Below are positions 43,902-53,868 of a stretch of DNA of 64,000 nt, piece by piece. The DNA is from JAPYTY01 sp036338435 (lineage in GTDB: Bacteria > Acidobacteriota > UBA6911 > RPQK01 > JADFOI01), in the NCBI GenBank assembly GCA_036338435.1, contig JAYZCG010000009.1:1-64000 (forward strand), read 5' to 3'. The first letter of the stretch is position 1. Every line of letters begins with the position of its first letter. Under the pieces are notes generated by a model that saw only the letters and a list, made by a program, of their open reading frames with translations, had not been told where the DNA came from and searched no databases. The translations under genes were made by a program, and so were the position numbers.

Positions 43902-44015
43902 TGCAAAACCCAAAACAAATGTTTCCGAGACTTCCTTCTGCGCATCGAATACACACTGGGCAGTTTTCTGTGTGTGAAGGATTATGGCTTGCCTTACCCC
44001 TACCATGGAAGCTTG

Positions 44016-45038
44016 TTACAGCCCGTTGACATCGTACTCTTTACGGTACTCTGGAGCCACGTAAATATAGCTTTGTTCGCGTATTCCATCTACGAATTCT
44101 TTTACCTGCGGCCCTGCTTTAACTTGGTATAGTTCCTGGGAAATCTCGGATCTTACCTCCTCTAACGGCCTCTGATAGGGTTCTTTCTTGCTAACGACCC
44201 TGAGAATCTGTAGTCCATATTCGGTTTCAATGATCCCGCTAACTCCACCCACCTCCATCTTGAAAACAACATCCTCGATGGGTGCAGCCATAGAGCCCTG
44301 CTGGAAGCTGCCAATATTGCCCCCTCTGGAAGCACTGGGTCCTTCCGAATACTCTCTCGCCGTGTCTTCAAACGAACCTGGAGAGCTGAGTTTGGCGAGA
44401 GCCTCCTCGGCTCTCCTACGAAGCGCTGAAATCTCCCGGCCCTCTTTCAGAAACAAAATTTCCTGCAACTCAATTTCAGCTCTCTCGGTAAAGCGACTAA
44501 TATGCTCGTTGTAGTAGGCCTGGATTTCAGGGGTCAGAAGAATGATCTTCGAATATACGAATTGATTCAGTAAAGAGTCAATTATCATCCTCTCCGTCAG
44601 CGTCTCCCTGTATCTATCCAGTGAAGAACCTTGTTGACGAAGATATTGGTCTAAAACCTCCATATCGGGAATACCTGATGACTTTCTCATCTCTTCCAGC
44701 GTGGTACTCACCCTCACATCAATGTCAGATGTCATTCCAAATTCTTCAGCTCGTTGCACTAGCATCTTGTTCTGGATCATAACTCTCAATACGCCAGACT
44801 TCTGTTCTTGGAATTGATCTTCCAGGTCCTGCAGACTTGGATTGTCTTGCCGAAGAGTGGCTTTAAGCTCTTCAAGTTCACGATTTAACTCAATCATGGT
44901 TATGATTTCGTCGTTGACCTTGGCAACAATCTCATCCAGGAGAACGACCTCTTGGGCCCAGAGCGCCCCGCCCCATTGAGCCGTAACCGTAGTCAGGGCT
45001 AGGAGATTCACTGTCAAAAATCTACTGAATTTTTCCAC
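44016..45038 (-). CDS. SurA-like parvulin peptidyl-prolyl isomerase
   Basis: The start at GTG 45038 gives a signal peptide ending WAQE, 340 aa. The N-terminal SurA-type chaperone segment (IVAKVNDEIITMIELNRELEEL) is followed by one parvulin domain: EIELQEILFLKEG, SEGPSASRGGNIGSFQQGSM, ESEYGLQ-like IETEYGLQILRV. It assists outer-membrane protein folding in the periplasm. It overlaps the upstream parvulin gene by 17 nt. The longest ORF would start at 45074, inside that gene. Confidence 0.87.
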   Translation of the reverse strand: MEKFSRFLTVNLLALTTVTAQWGGALWAQEVVLLDEIVAKVNDEIITMIELNRELEELKATLRQDNPSLQDLEDQFQEQKSGVLRVMIQNKMLVQRAEEFGMTSDIDVRVSTTLEEMRKSSGIPDMEVLDQYLRQQGSSLDRYRETLTERMIIDSLLNQFVYSKIILLTPEIQAYYNEHISRFTERAEIELQEILFLKEGREISALRRRAEEALAKLSSPGSFEDTAREYSEGPSASRGGNIGSFQQGSMAAPIEDVVFKMEVGGVSGIIETEYGLQILRVVSKKEPYQRPLEEVRSEISQELYQVKAGPQVKEFVDGIREQSYIYVAPEYRKEYDVNGL

Positions 45039-45972
45039 TACTTTCGTCCCATTTGATGTCCAAATTATCATCATGCACTTCGACGGAAACAGTCTCTAAG
45101 AGTTGCTCCATATACTGATCAAGGGCAATGCGTTCCTTGTCAGTGATTAGTTTGTCAAAGATTACTTCCTGAACTTCATAAAATTTTTGAGCATGGCGCT
45201 GAACCCATTCCTCCATCATAAAAATATGAAAACCCTCTACAGAACGGAATACCGGACTGATTTCCCCAGGTGTGAGCGTAAATATTGTTTTCTCAAAATC
45301 CTCAGGAAGCTCTCCGCGCTCAAACATTCCCAAATCTCCACCCGATTCGGCTGTCAAGCCTTTGGAATATTCCTGTGCCAAATTCTTAAAGGTTTTGACA
45401 TCACCAAAAATTAACTGGCTGCGGATTTCTTCCGCTTGATTCCGTTCGTCAAGTAACAACTCCAACACATGCGCTTGATCATTGATAATAAAATCTTTTT
45501 CATGGGCCCGGTAATAATTGTACATTTCCTGGTTGCTAATCGTGATCTTGTCCCCAACTTCCTGTTTGATAAACTTTTGAATTTTCAAAAGAGCTCTGAC
45601 GCGTTCCTGTAAAGCTGGGGTTACCGACTGCCCTCCGGAAAACCAGTCGGCAAGTTGTTGCTGAACTTCTTCGTCGAGAACACTAACTCCTGCTTTATCT
45701 GCTTCCCTAAGTACAAGCTGCTCGGCCACCATTTCTCGAAATAGTATATTCTTTCGAGAAATGGAGGAATCACTTTCCGGTTCGTCTGGATCCAGGGAAA
45801 CAAAGTCCTCGAATTGTCGCTCACGAATAGGTTCTCCATTAATAACAGCGATCGTGGAGGACGTAGGCCCGACGGTCTGAGCCACGTCCTCCTGTTGACA
45901 CGCTAACGCAGCAACAGCAATACATGCAAAAACAATAGTACGTATAATAATCATGTTTTCGAAGTTGCTCAT
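45022..45972 (-). CDS. parvulin-type peptidyl-prolyl isomerase lipoprotein
   Basis: A lipoprotein signal ends AALAC (Cys25). A SurA_N-like region (IAVINGEPIRERQFEDFV) leads to a parvulin domain (AHVLELLLDERNQAEEI, TAESGGDLGMFERGELP, FHIFMMEEW). It is likely anchored in a membrane facing the periplasm. The ATG overlaps the mfd stop (ATGA). It is paired with a second parvulin downstream, an arrangement seen after mfd in several bacterial groups. Confidence 0.87.
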   Translation of the reverse strand: MSNFENMIIIRTIVFACIAVAALACQQEDVAQTVGPTSSTIAVINGEPIRERQFEDFVSLDPDEPESDSSISRKNILFREMVAEQLVLREADKAGVSVLDEEVQQQLADWFSGGQSVTPALQERVRALLKIQKFIKQEVGDKITISNQEMYNYYRAHEKDFIINDQAHVLELLLDERNQAEEIRSQLIFGDVKTFKNLAQEYSKGLTAESGGDLGMFERGELPEDFEKTIFTLTPGEISPVFRSVEGFHIFMMEEWVQRHAQKFYEVQEVIFDKLITDKERIALDQYMEQLLETVSVEVHDDNLDIKWDESSGKIQ

Positions 45973-48900
45973 TCTAGCACAGCGATCTCATCCAGGAGTG
46001 TGTGAATCTGTTTCACTAGTTCGTGGGAATCTCCCGAAGTTAATTCTGCAACCATAATGCCTTCTGGAGTCAAGGACAGTAATCGATCCCGTTGTACCAA
46101 CTCGATAACATTACGTCGAGATACAGGGGTGTCCTCACGAAACTTCAAAAAGATTCTAGATCCCTTTTTCTCTAAAGAAGTGATACTTAGATCCTGGGTT
46201 CTTAGGCGTAGCTTCGCGCACTCAAACAAATTGTTGACAGAGCGTGGATATTTTCCAAAACGATCGACGATCTCTTCCTCGAGACCTATTAACCCAGCTT
46301 TGTGTTTCGTAGATGATATCCGTTTGTACAACCAAAGACGCATACTGGCATCCATGATGTAGTCCTCAGGAATTTGTACATCTAGTCGAAGATCAATCGT
46401 GGTTTGGACTTCTTCTTGAACCTGTTCACCCTTCAATTCTCCCATGGCTTCATCTAGCAATTTTATGTACAACTCAAAACCTACAGCGTCAATTTGCCCA
46501 TGTTGTTCCGCGCCCAAAAGATTTCCAGCGCCCCGAATCTCCAGGTCACGTGCGGCTATCCTAAACCCAGCTCCCAACTCACTAAATTCCTTGAGTGTAG
46601 CTAATCGGCGGTTTGCATCTCGAGTTAGTGTCTCCTCCGACGGTACCAGAAAATATGCATAAGCCCGACGATGTGACCGTCCCACCCGTCCCCTTAACTG
46701 ATAAAGCTGTGCCAAACCAAAACGATCGGCTCTATTGACTATTAGCGTATTGGCACGAGGAATATCTAACCCATTTTCAATGATAGTGGTTGAGACGAGA
46801 AGGTCATATTGGTAATTCAGAAATCCAACCATAACCTCCTCAAGCTGTTTTTCTCTCATTTGCCCATGGGCAACAGCCACTCGCACTCCTGGAACAATTT
46901 TCCTAATCTTGTTAGCAATCGAATCAATAGTCTCCACCGTATTGTGAAGAAAAAATACTTGCCCCTCCCGTTTTAGTTCTAGTTCAATGGCACTACGTAT
47001 GATGTTTTCGCTGAATCTGATCACGACGGTTTGTATAGATAGGCGATCTCTGGGCGGGGTCTCAATGATAGAAATATCACGCAAACCCACAAGTGACATA
47101 TTTAAGGTTCGAGGAATAGGAGTAGCGGAAAGAGACAATACATCGACTGATGGTTTCATTTGTTTAAACCGTTCCTTCTGGGCTACTCCAAAGCGCTGTT
47201 CTTCATCAACTACAATCAGCCCCAAATCACGAAATTCGACATCCTTTGATAGAAGTCGATGAGTTCCGATGAGCACATCCACTATCCCAGATTTTGCCCT
47301 TCGGAGTGTCTTTGACTGTTCCCTTAGGCTCTGAAAACGGCTGACCATTTCAATATTTACCGGAAAACCCTGAAAACGCTCTTTGAAAGTGCTGAGATGC
47401 TGAAAGACGAGAACCGTAGTAGGGGCCAACACGGCCACTTGTTTGTTGCCATTAACGGCCTTGAAAGCCGCTCTCATCGCAATCTCAGTTTTCCCGTAGC
47501 CGACATCCCCACAAATGAGACGATCCATTGGTGACGTTGCTTCCATATCCGATTTCACATCCTGGATAGCTGCTAATTGATCGAATGTTTCATCATGTTC
47601 AAACACTTCATCAAACTCACAGCTCAAGATGTCATCGGGAGAAAAGGAATGTCCCTGGGCAAGTTCCCGGCGAGCATAGAGTTTGAGCAAGTCCCCAGCC
47701 AAATCACGCATTGATCTCCTAATGCGTTTTTTTGTTTTACTCCAAGAAGCGCCTCCTAACCTGTCGACACGCGGCGATGCATCACCCGCTCCGCTGTACT
47801 TGTGTACGAGATCCAGTCGATCGATAGGGAGATATAGCTTAGCTCCATTCTGATATATAAGAACTACAAATTCTTTTTTCTCCCTGCCCACTCCAAGTTG
47901 CTTCAGCCCGCCGAATCTCCCAATACCATGATCCAGATGAACGACGTAGCTGCCCTCCTTAAGATCCCGAAAATCGGACAGAAATTTTGAGGTTATCTCA
48001 CTGTGGGTAGTCCTCCTGGTAACTGACTTGAGCTGGCTTTCTTCAAAAATATTGTCTTGAGTTAGAACGTGAAGCCCTAATTCAGCGGAGTAGAATCCCT
48101 CCGAAAGATTTCCTTGCAGAACCGAGATATTATGTGACAGTGCCTGATCGATTCCACTCTTCACAAGATGTACCTGGACCTCATACTCACCCAAAAGATC
48201 AATGATGCGTTCGGCTATTCCCAAAGAATTGGTGACAAAAACAACTCTTTCTTGAGCCACCCGCCACTTCTCTACATCAGCCATAAAATCCTGAATTCTA
48301 CCTTGATACTTGCGTTCTAACTGGAAATCAAAACGGGAGATATCCTCATTGGAATCAATAATTTGAGCGACAGAAAACATCTTGTGTGTTGATAGTTCTT
48401 GACACAATGACGGAGCATCAAAAAATAGCTTATCTGGAGGTAGGACAAGTCCTCCACTCGCATGTCTTTCCTGAAAAATCCCTCTTTGACGGATATGAAA
48501 TAATTCAAGTTCTTCCAGAAAACTATCCAAGTGAGGTGCAATAACCGTACAATTCTGTACATCTGGGAAAAATTCTAAAAGACAATGAGTGTGATCTTTC
48601 ACCAAGGGGAAGGCATATTCAAAACCATTGAACAGTTCTCGGCTTCCGGTGAATTGCATCTTTTCCTGCAAAGCTGCAGCAAAACGGACCTCATTCCAGT
48701 ACTCAGGAGCTTCCTCATGCCAGCGTAACACCTCGGAGTCGGTCAAAACCATCTCGCGCATAGGTACCACTTCACAAAAATCAATTCGTTTGATTGAACG
48801 CTGGGTGACCGGATCAAATTCTCGAATGGACTCAATTTCATCTCCAAAAAACTCAACTCGCACGGGATTACTTTGAGCGGGGGAAAAAATATCTAGGATT

Positions 48901-49499
48901 CCTCCCCTAACTGAATAGTCACCGACCTCACTGACTGGATCTTGCAACAAATAACCAGCCTGCACAATTTTATTGATCAAGTGATCCAGAGGCAAAAAGC
49001 TGCCCGATTCTAGATGAACGCAATGGCTCATAAAGTCCACAGGCGATGGCATCTTGGTTGCCATGGATGTCATAGGAACTACAACGAATCCCTTATATCC
49101 ATTTAAAAGCTTCCAAAGAGCAGTGGACCGTTTTGATGCAATTGCCGGATGCGGGGAAAGATCTCGGTACGGATCTGTCTCGACACCGGGGAGGATGAGA
49201 ATCTTGTCGCGCCTCCCCGGGGCCATGAAAACGCTCAAATTAGCTGCTATCGTCTCAGCTTCTCGATTGTTGAGGCACAGCCAGAGATAAAGGCCGGGAG
49301 CTCGCCGAAAAAGTGAAGAAAAAACTAGGGTAGAATCAGGCCCGTGAAGACCCTCTAGAAGAGTAAACCCTTCCAGCTTGTCGGCCAACTGCTGGAAGAT
49401 TGTCAAACTATCGTCCGCAAATCGATAAGTACTTTTATCCTCGGACCTTTTGTATGATGCGTGATGTTGAGAATTCTTCTTCAAAATCGACTGAGACAA
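45969..49499 (-). CDS. mfd: transcription-repair coupling factor Mfd
   Basis: This 1176-aa protein removes stalled RNA polymerase and recruits UvrA. Visible parts are the UvrB-like N-terminal region (VVVPMTSMATKMPSP), the RNAP-interacting CarD-like domain (LKEGSYVVHLDHGIGRFGGL), the translocase with Walker A GDVGYGKTEIAMRAA, DEEQRFGV, SATPIPRTLNMSL and QLRGRVGRSHRRAYAY, and the TRCF C-terminal domain. The start is a TTG after an AGGGAAGGG sequence. No other start gives the full N-terminus. It overlaps the heptose gene upstream by 65 nt. Confidence 0.95.
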   Translation of the reverse strand: MSQSILKKNSQHHASYKRSEDKSTYRFADDSLTIFQQLADKLEGFTLLEGLHGPDSTLVFSSLFRRAPGLYLWLCLNNREAETIAANLSVFMAPGRRDKILILPGVETDPYRDLSPHPAIASKRSTALWKLLNGYKGFVVVPMTSMATKMPSPVDFMSHCVHLESGSFLPLDHLINKIVQAGYLLQDPVSEVGDYSVRGGILDIFSPAQSNPVRVEFFGDEIESIREFDPVTQRSIKRIDFCEVVPMREMVLTDSEVLRWHEEAPEYWNEVRFAAALQEKMQFTGSRELFNGFEYAFPLVKDHTHCLLEFFPDVQNCTVIAPHLDSFLEELELFHIRQRGIFQERHASGGLVLPPDKLFFDAPSLCQELSTHKMFSVAQIIDSNEDISRFDFQLERKYQGRIQDFMADVEKWRVAQERVVFVTNSLGIAERIIDLLGEYEVQVHLVKSGIDQALSHNISVLQGNLSEGFYSAELGLHVLTQDNIFEESQLKSVTRRTTHSEITSKFLSDFRDLKEGSYVVHLDHGIGRFGGLKQLGVGREKKEFVVLIYQNGAKLYLPIDRLDLVHKYSGAGDASPRVDRLGGASWSKTKKRIRRSMRDLAGDLLKLYARRELAQGHSFSPDDILSCEFDEVFEHDETFDQLAAIQDVKSDMEATSPMDRLICGDVGYGKTEIAMRAAFKAVNGNKQVAVLAPTTVLVFQHLSTFKERFQGFPVNIEMVSRFQSLREQSKTLRRAKSGIVDVLIGTHRLLSKDVEFRDLGLIVVDEEQRFGVAQKERFKQMKPSVDVLSLSATPIPRTLNMSLVGLRDISIIETPPRDRLSIQTVVIRFSENIIRSAIELELKREGQVFFLHNTVETIDSIANKIRKIVPGVRVAVAHGQMREKQLEEVMVGFLNYQYDLLVSTTIIENGLDIPRANTLIVNRADRFGLAQLYQLRGRVGRSHRRAYAYFLVPSEETLTRDANRRLATLKEFSELGAGFRIAARDLEIRGAGNLLGAEQHGQIDAVGFELYIKLLDEAMGELKGEQVQEEVQTTIDLRLDVQIPEDYIMDASMRLWLYKRISSTKHKAGLIGLEEEIVDRFGKYPRSVNNLFECAKLRLRTQDLSITSLEKKGSRIFLKFREDTPVSRRNVIELVQRDRLLSLTPEGIMVAELTSGDSHELVKQIHTLLDEIAVLE

Positions 49500-49914
49500 C
49501 CCTTCCCTGATTTGCTTCCACCACTTGTCTCCCTAGGATCTCATCCACAGGCCAATCACCTCCCTTTACTAAAACTGTAGGCAATAGCTCCTCAATCAGA
49601 TTTTCAGGGGTCTCCTCCTCAAATACAGTAACAAAATCAACACAACTCAAAGCACCCATAATTTCCATTCTCTCCTTTTCAGAGAGAATGGGTCGAGCTT
49701 CTCCTTTAATGTGCCTGACCGACCTATCACTATTAAGAGCTACGATCAGTACATCCCCTTGAATTCGGGCTTTCTCCAGATACCGTACATGCCCAGGATG
49801 GAGCAAATCAAAACATCCGTTGGTGAAAACGACAGTTTTCCCGTCAGATTTGAGTCCCTCTACAATTTTCCGCAATGCCTGACGTGATTTGATCTTTGAT
49901 TGAGCACTTCTCAT
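49435..49914 (-). CDS. rfaE2: ADP-heptose adenylyltransferase (HldE C-terminal type, RfaE2)
   Basis: This 159-aa stand-alone nucleotidyltransferase has GCFDLLHPGHVRYLEKAR, LNSDRSVRHIKGEARP, and the C-terminal EFSTSRIIQKVRG. It attaches AMP to D-glycero-beta-D-manno-heptose 1-phosphate for LPS core synthesis, implying a Gram-negative outer membrane. The kinase half found in E. coli HldE is absent, so it should be encoded elsewhere. The C-terminus overlaps the start of mfd. Confidence 0.9.
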   Translation of the reverse strand: MRSAQSKIKSRQALRKIVEGLKSDGKTVVFTNGCFDLLHPGHVRYLEKARIQGDVLIVALNSDRSVRHIKGEARPILSEKERMEIMGALSCVDFVTVFEEETPENLIEELLPTVLVKGGDWPVDEILGRQVVEANQGRVVSVDFEEEFSTSRIIQKVRG

Positions 49915-50062
49915 TTTTAAAACAGAAAAAACAAAATATAAGAAAAATACAAATACCGGAAATCAGATTCTACAACCAACATGCAAAGTTTGGCCTCCAT
50001 GTTAGTTGTCAACTGGGAAAGATCTACTTCACAAGTTGGCGTCACTGAAAATAGATGCCTCA

Positions 50063-51421
50063 TTAATTAAGCTCTTTATCACCCAGTTTTTCCTCAAACT
50101 GAAACGCAATGGCTTCTGCATGATGTCTAATTTCCTTTTCTCTTTCCCCCTCCACCATAACCCGTACTAATCGTTCCGTTCCCGAGTAACGAACCAACAC
50201 CCTTCCCGTTTTACCCAATCTCTTCTCAGCCATCTTAATCTCATGCTGGATCCCCGGAATCTGTGAGAAGTCTTTCTTTTCCTTGATTGGGACATTAAGA
50301 ATGATCTGCGGCAGTTTCCAGAAACCGTCTACTAACTCTCCTAACGATCTTCCTTCCCGAATCATGATGTCAGCCATTTTCAACGCCGTAATGATTCCAT
50401 CACCGGCTAAAGAGTGTGCTCTCATAATGATGTGCCCAGAAGGCTCTCCTCCTAATACATGATTTTCCCGGAGCATCGTAGCCAACACATGCCGGTCCCC
50501 AACTTGGGTACGCACAATCCTCAAGTTTTCTCTTTCAAGAGCTATTTCTAAACCCTGATTTGCCATAACCGTTGTCACTACACATTGACTTGGTAACTCA
50601 TTCATCTTTTGGAAAAACCGAGCTAGAACGTATAGAATCTGATCACCGTCCAGTACATTGCCTTCCCCGTCACAAAAGACAGATCGATCGGAGTCTCCAT
50701 CAAGTGCTACCCCCAGGGAGGCTTTGGTATCAATGACTTTACGGATCATTTCGGTAGGACAAACTGCCCCACAATCTTCGTTAATATTGTGTCCATTCGG
50801 ATTGACATTGAGAGGCACAACCTCAACTCCTAAATCCTCGAAAACATGAGCGGCAATGTGAAATGCCGCTCCATGAGCACAATCAATCACTATCTTCAAA
50901 TGACTCAACGAGTCTACCGATGGCACAGACTTGAGAAATGAAATGTAACTATTGACCAATTCCTGGTCGAATGAACAGATTTCCGGTGGCTCAGTCTGTT
51001 CGGTAATTAGCGGCAAAGTGTCTAGATCAGAATCAGCAACTACTGCCTGTTCAATCCATTTTTCTTCTTCATCAGTTAGCTTTAGTCCTTCATTGGAGAA
51101 AATCTTAATACCATTGTCCCCGAAGGGATTGTGTGAAGCAGAGATCATAATTCCGGCATCAAAATCTCTCTGACTGCAAAGAATTGCTATAGCTGGAGTG
51201 GTAATCACATTAGCCAAGGTAACCTCCCCACCCACACCCACGATAGCCTCTTCGAGAACTCGAGTGATCCAAGGTCCACTAATACGGGTATCACGGCCAA
51301 TCAGGACCTTGCGTCTTCCCGAACGGACGATAGCCTTACCTAGTTTATAAATGGTAGCCACATCTATGGGCTCTTGACCGGCAACTCCGCGAATGCCATC
51401 TGTCCCAAACATCCTGCGCAT
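50063..51421 (-). CDS. glmM: phosphoglucosamine mutase GlmM
   Basis: I start it at ATG 51421 (MRRMFGTDGIRG), 1 nt after the ybbR stop, giving 452 aa. The catalytic serine motif is MISASHNPFGDNGIKIF, the metal loop is DGDSDR, and the phosphate-binding end is RYSGTERLVRVMVEG. It converts glucosamine 6-phosphate to the 1-phosphate for peptidoglycan and LPS. Its position after cdaA-ybbR matches the known functional link between GlmM and c-di-AMP synthesis. Confidence 0.95.
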   Translation of the reverse strand: MRRMFGTDGIRGVAGQEPIDVATIYKLGKAIVRSGRRKVLIGRDTRISGPWITRVLEEAIVGVGGEVTLANVITTPAIAILCSQRDFDAGIMISASHNPFGDNGIKIFSNEGLKLTDEEEKWIEQAVVADSDLDTLPLITEQTEPPEICSFDQELVNSYISFLKSVPSVDSLSHLKIVIDCAHGAAFHIAAHVFEDLGVEVVPLNVNPNGHNINEDCGAVCPTEMIRKVIDTKASLGVALDGDSDRSVFCDGEGNVLDGDQILYVLARFFQKMNELPSQCVVTTVMANQGLEIALERENLRIVRTQVGDRHVLATMLRENHVLGGEPSGHIIMRAHSLAGDGIITALKMADIMIREGRSLGELVDGFWKLPQIILNVPIKEKKDFSQIPGIQHEIKMAEKRLGKTGRVLVRYSGTERLVRVMVEGEREKEIRHHAEAIAFQFEEKLGDKELN

Positions 51422-51422
51422 A

Positions 51423-52124
51423 TTACCTGCTAGGCATTCTTTGTTCTGGGGTAGAATCGGGTACGTTAATCGTTTTGTCTTCTTGCTCTTCTTCAATAGT
51501 TATGACTATGACGGTTGAAGGAGGATCAATCCGAACGCCACTACCGTAAGTGTCCATGGATACCTCCCGGACTATGGAAGAAGACAGGCCCTCTATATTT
51601 ATCGGTTCGGCTTGAACTTCATTGACATTTACCACACGGGACTCGGGCCCTCGTACTGTTACCACCTGAGTTTCAACACTGGTCACTTCGAAGCCATCAG
51701 CCGGATCTCCTAGAAGTTGTGGCGTCACCTTAATCGTCTTTCCAATAGTCCTGTCTAATTGCAACCTAATGCGAGCTGGTGTGAAACCCAGCACATCTAC
51801 ATCATAGGGTCTATTGAGAATTCTCTCGGAATTCAGGGGGAAAGACCGTTCAACACCTGGCTCAATTCCTCTCAAATCAACCACAACAGCTAGTTCCCTC
51901 TCATCGAAACTAGCTGTACTTCTAGCGCGGATGACGACTTCAACTTCTCTTTCGTAGTCGTTTGTGATCTCCATTTCTGAAGGTATATTCACAAATTCGA
52001 CTGGAAGCAGGAGGGTTCTCTGAACCGGTTGACCAGCAATCTGAAACCAAAGCAGGATTGCTAACAACAAGGAACCTACCTTGAGTTCTATATTACTGAC
52101 CAACAGATCCTTTAAAATACTCAT
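51423..52124 (-). CDS. YbbR-domain protein (CdaR-like regulator)
   Basis: One N-terminal membrane helix (LKVGSLLLAILLWFQIAG) precedes YbbR repeats (QPVQRTLLLPVEFVNIP, VVVDLRGIEPGVERSFPL, VTVRGPESRVV). In Firmicutes the equivalent CdaR binds and controls CdaA. The gene overlaps cdaA by 4 nt, and glmM follows after 1 nt, so a CdaR-type role is likely. It is 233 aa, and the C-terminal tail is acidic. Confidence 0.88.
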   Translation of the reverse strand: MSILKDLLVSNIELKVGSLLLAILLWFQIAGQPVQRTLLLPVEFVNIPSEMEITNDYEREVEVVIRARSTASFDERELAVVVDLRGIEPGVERSFPLNSERILNRPYDVDVLGFTPARIRLQLDRTIGKTIKVTPQLLGDPADGFEVTSVETQVVTVRGPESRVVNVNEVQAEPINIEGLSSSIVREVSMDTYGSGVRIDPPSTVIVITIEEEQEDKTINVPDSTPEQRMPSR

Positions 52125-52960
52125 ACAGCCTCTTGTTGTTCCGTCTTTTCGTCCCCCCCTGCCTTAACTTTCACAACTCGTGTATCAGAATGAGTCATCT
52201 TTTGGAAAATCGTGAGTAGCCGATCCCTATCCAGACCTTGCATAATTTCTCCATCAACGACTGCTGAAATATCACCAGTTTCCTCGGAGACGACTACTAC
52301 CAAAGCGTCACTCTCTTCAGTAATGCCGATAGCTGCTCGGTGCCGAGTTCCCAATTCCTTGCTCAGATAAGGATCCAAAGTCAGTGGCAAAAAGCAGGAG
52401 GCTGCGCTAATGCGATTCCCTTGAATGATCACTGCTCCATCATGCAGCCGACTCTTGGGGCTAAAGATGGTCAGTAGGAGATCGTAAGTGAGAAATGCAT
52501 CCAACTTAACCCCCCCCTCAATATGATTTCTGAGTCCAATTTCTCGCTCAATGACAATCAGGGCCCCGATCTTTTTGCTGGATAGGGTCGTGGCAGTTAG
52601 AATGATCTCGTCAAATCGTTCTGATGTTTTTCTCCCGGTCAACTTTTTAAAAAATAGAGGAGAAAAACGTCCTCTACCTATTTGTGCGAGCCCTCGACGA
52701 ATTTCTGACTGAAAAATTACTATCAACGCAAAAATGACGTAGGTTAAAAAATTTGCGAATAACCACTCAATGGTTCTCAGACCCAGGAGCCTAATCACGA
52801 CGTAAAATAAAGACAACGAGATGATGCCCAATGTCATCTGCCAACCCCGGGTGCCCTTGATAAGCAGTAAGGTGTGATAGACGATAAAGGAAATCACCAG
52901 GATGTCAATGACATCCCTCAGTTGTAATTGCGTCAAGGTGGCAAAAAAATCGATCATCAT
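52121..52960 (-). CDS. cdaA: diadenylate cyclase CdaA
   Basis: Three membrane helices (residues 1-80) precede the DAC domain with SRLHDGAVII and GTRHRAAIGITEESDALVVVVSEE, the catalytic DGA and RHR motifs. It makes c-di-AMP from two ATP. I start at ATG 52960, whose first codon overlaps the folP stop (ATGA) and which has GAGG upstream. It is 279 aa. Confidence 0.93.
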   Translation of the reverse strand: MMIDFFATLTQLQLRDVIDILVISFIVYHTLLLIKGTRGWQMTLGIISLSLFYVVIRLLGLRTIEWLFANFLTYVIFALIVIFQSEIRRGLAQIGRGRFSPLFFKKLTGRKTSERFDEIILTATTLSSKKIGALIVIEREIGLRNHIEGGVKLDAFLTYDLLLTIFSPKSRLHDGAVIIQGNRISAASCFLPLTLDPYLSKELGTRHRAAIGITEESDALVVVVSEETGDISAVVDGEIMQGLDRDRLLTIFQKMTHSDTRVVKVKAGGDEKTEQQEAV

Positions 52961-53853
52961 TGTAGTGATCCCTCTGTCGCAACAGCATCGGTGATCTGTG
53001 CCACTTGGCACATTTCTTCGACATCGTGTACTCTCACTATGTGTGCACCACGCATGATCGAGACAACAACCGAGGCTGCACTACCCAAAAGCCTATCCTG
53101 AACCGGAAGATCTAGGAGATCACCAATAAAACTCTTCCGAGAAGTACCGACCACAATCGGCAAATTAAAGGAGTCCAAACGGGAGAGCTGATTCAAAATC
53201 TTGCAGTTATTCTCAAGTGTTTTCCCGAAACCAATACCTGGATCAATCATAATCTTTCCCTTCGAGATTCCACTTTTCATTGCCTTGTCAACGGCTATCT
53301 GTAGATCGGCTATAACCTCTTCTAGTATGTCCTTACTAGGAGCGATACGATGCATAGTTTGGGAAGTACCTCGCATATGCATCAGAATCACTCCGGCGTC
53401 CCACCTTCTAACAATTCCAGGTAGCTCGGAGTCAAATCGGAAAGCACTAATGTCATTAATGATGTCCGCTCCCTCTCTAAGAGCTTCTTCTGCCACTACC
53501 GCCCTGTATGTATCAATTGAGATCGGCAGCGAAACTACCTTACGTACTACTTCGAGTACTGGCAAAATACGGTCCAATTCTTCTTCCCCAGAAATTGGCT
53601 TGGCTCCGGGTCGGGAAGATGCACCACCCAAATCCAGGATGTCTGCTCCGCTTTCAACTAACTCCAAACAGCGATCAATTGCCTGCGATGGTTCTAAGAA
53701 TCGACCCCCGTCAAAGAAAGAATCCGGCGTCGCGTTCACCACACCCATAATGTGTGTGCGGCTTCCTAGCGACAGTTGCTTGTCCCGGGCCCGCATGGTA
53801 CAGGCTCTTCTCATATACGGTGGGTTTTCTTGAGTTAGAGCCGTTTGCACCAC
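52957..53853 (-). CDS. folP: dihydropteroate synthase
   Basis: Motifs GVVNATPDSFFDGGRF, DLGGASSRPG, MIDPGIGFGKTLENN and VVGTSRKSFIG identify the pterin and pABA binding TIM barrel of folate synthesis. The start is uncertain: GTG 53853 is the longest, while ATG 53814 or 53796 would trim 13 or 19 residues and fit the family length equally well. It lies 15 nt after ftsH and overlaps cdaA. Confidence 0.92.
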   Translation of the reverse strand: MVQTALTQENPPYMRRACTMRARDKQLSLGSRTHIMGVVNATPDSFFDGGRFLEPSQAIDRCLELVESGADILDLGGASSRPGAKPISGEEELDRILPVLEVVRKVVSLPISIDTYRAVVAEEALREGADIINDISAFRFDSELPGIVRRWDAGVILMHMRGTSQTMHRIAPSKDILEEVIADLQIAVDKAMKSGISKGKIMIDPGIGFGKTLENNCKILNQLSRLDSFNLPIVVGTSRKSFIGDLLDLPVQDRLLGSAASVVVSIMRGAHIVRVHDVEEMCQVAQITDAVATEGSLQ

Positions 53854-53868
53854 TTTCGCTCACTTTGA

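Noticed and set aside
43951..43975. ACACAC/GTGTGT hairpin between tatC and the parvulin gene as a terminator
   Set aside because: The stem is only six A-C/G-T pairs with a 13-nt loop and no T-tract on either strand.
53201..53833. 210-aa plus-strand ORF opposite folP
   Set aside because: Antisense shadow of the conserved folP reading frame, with no recognisable domain.
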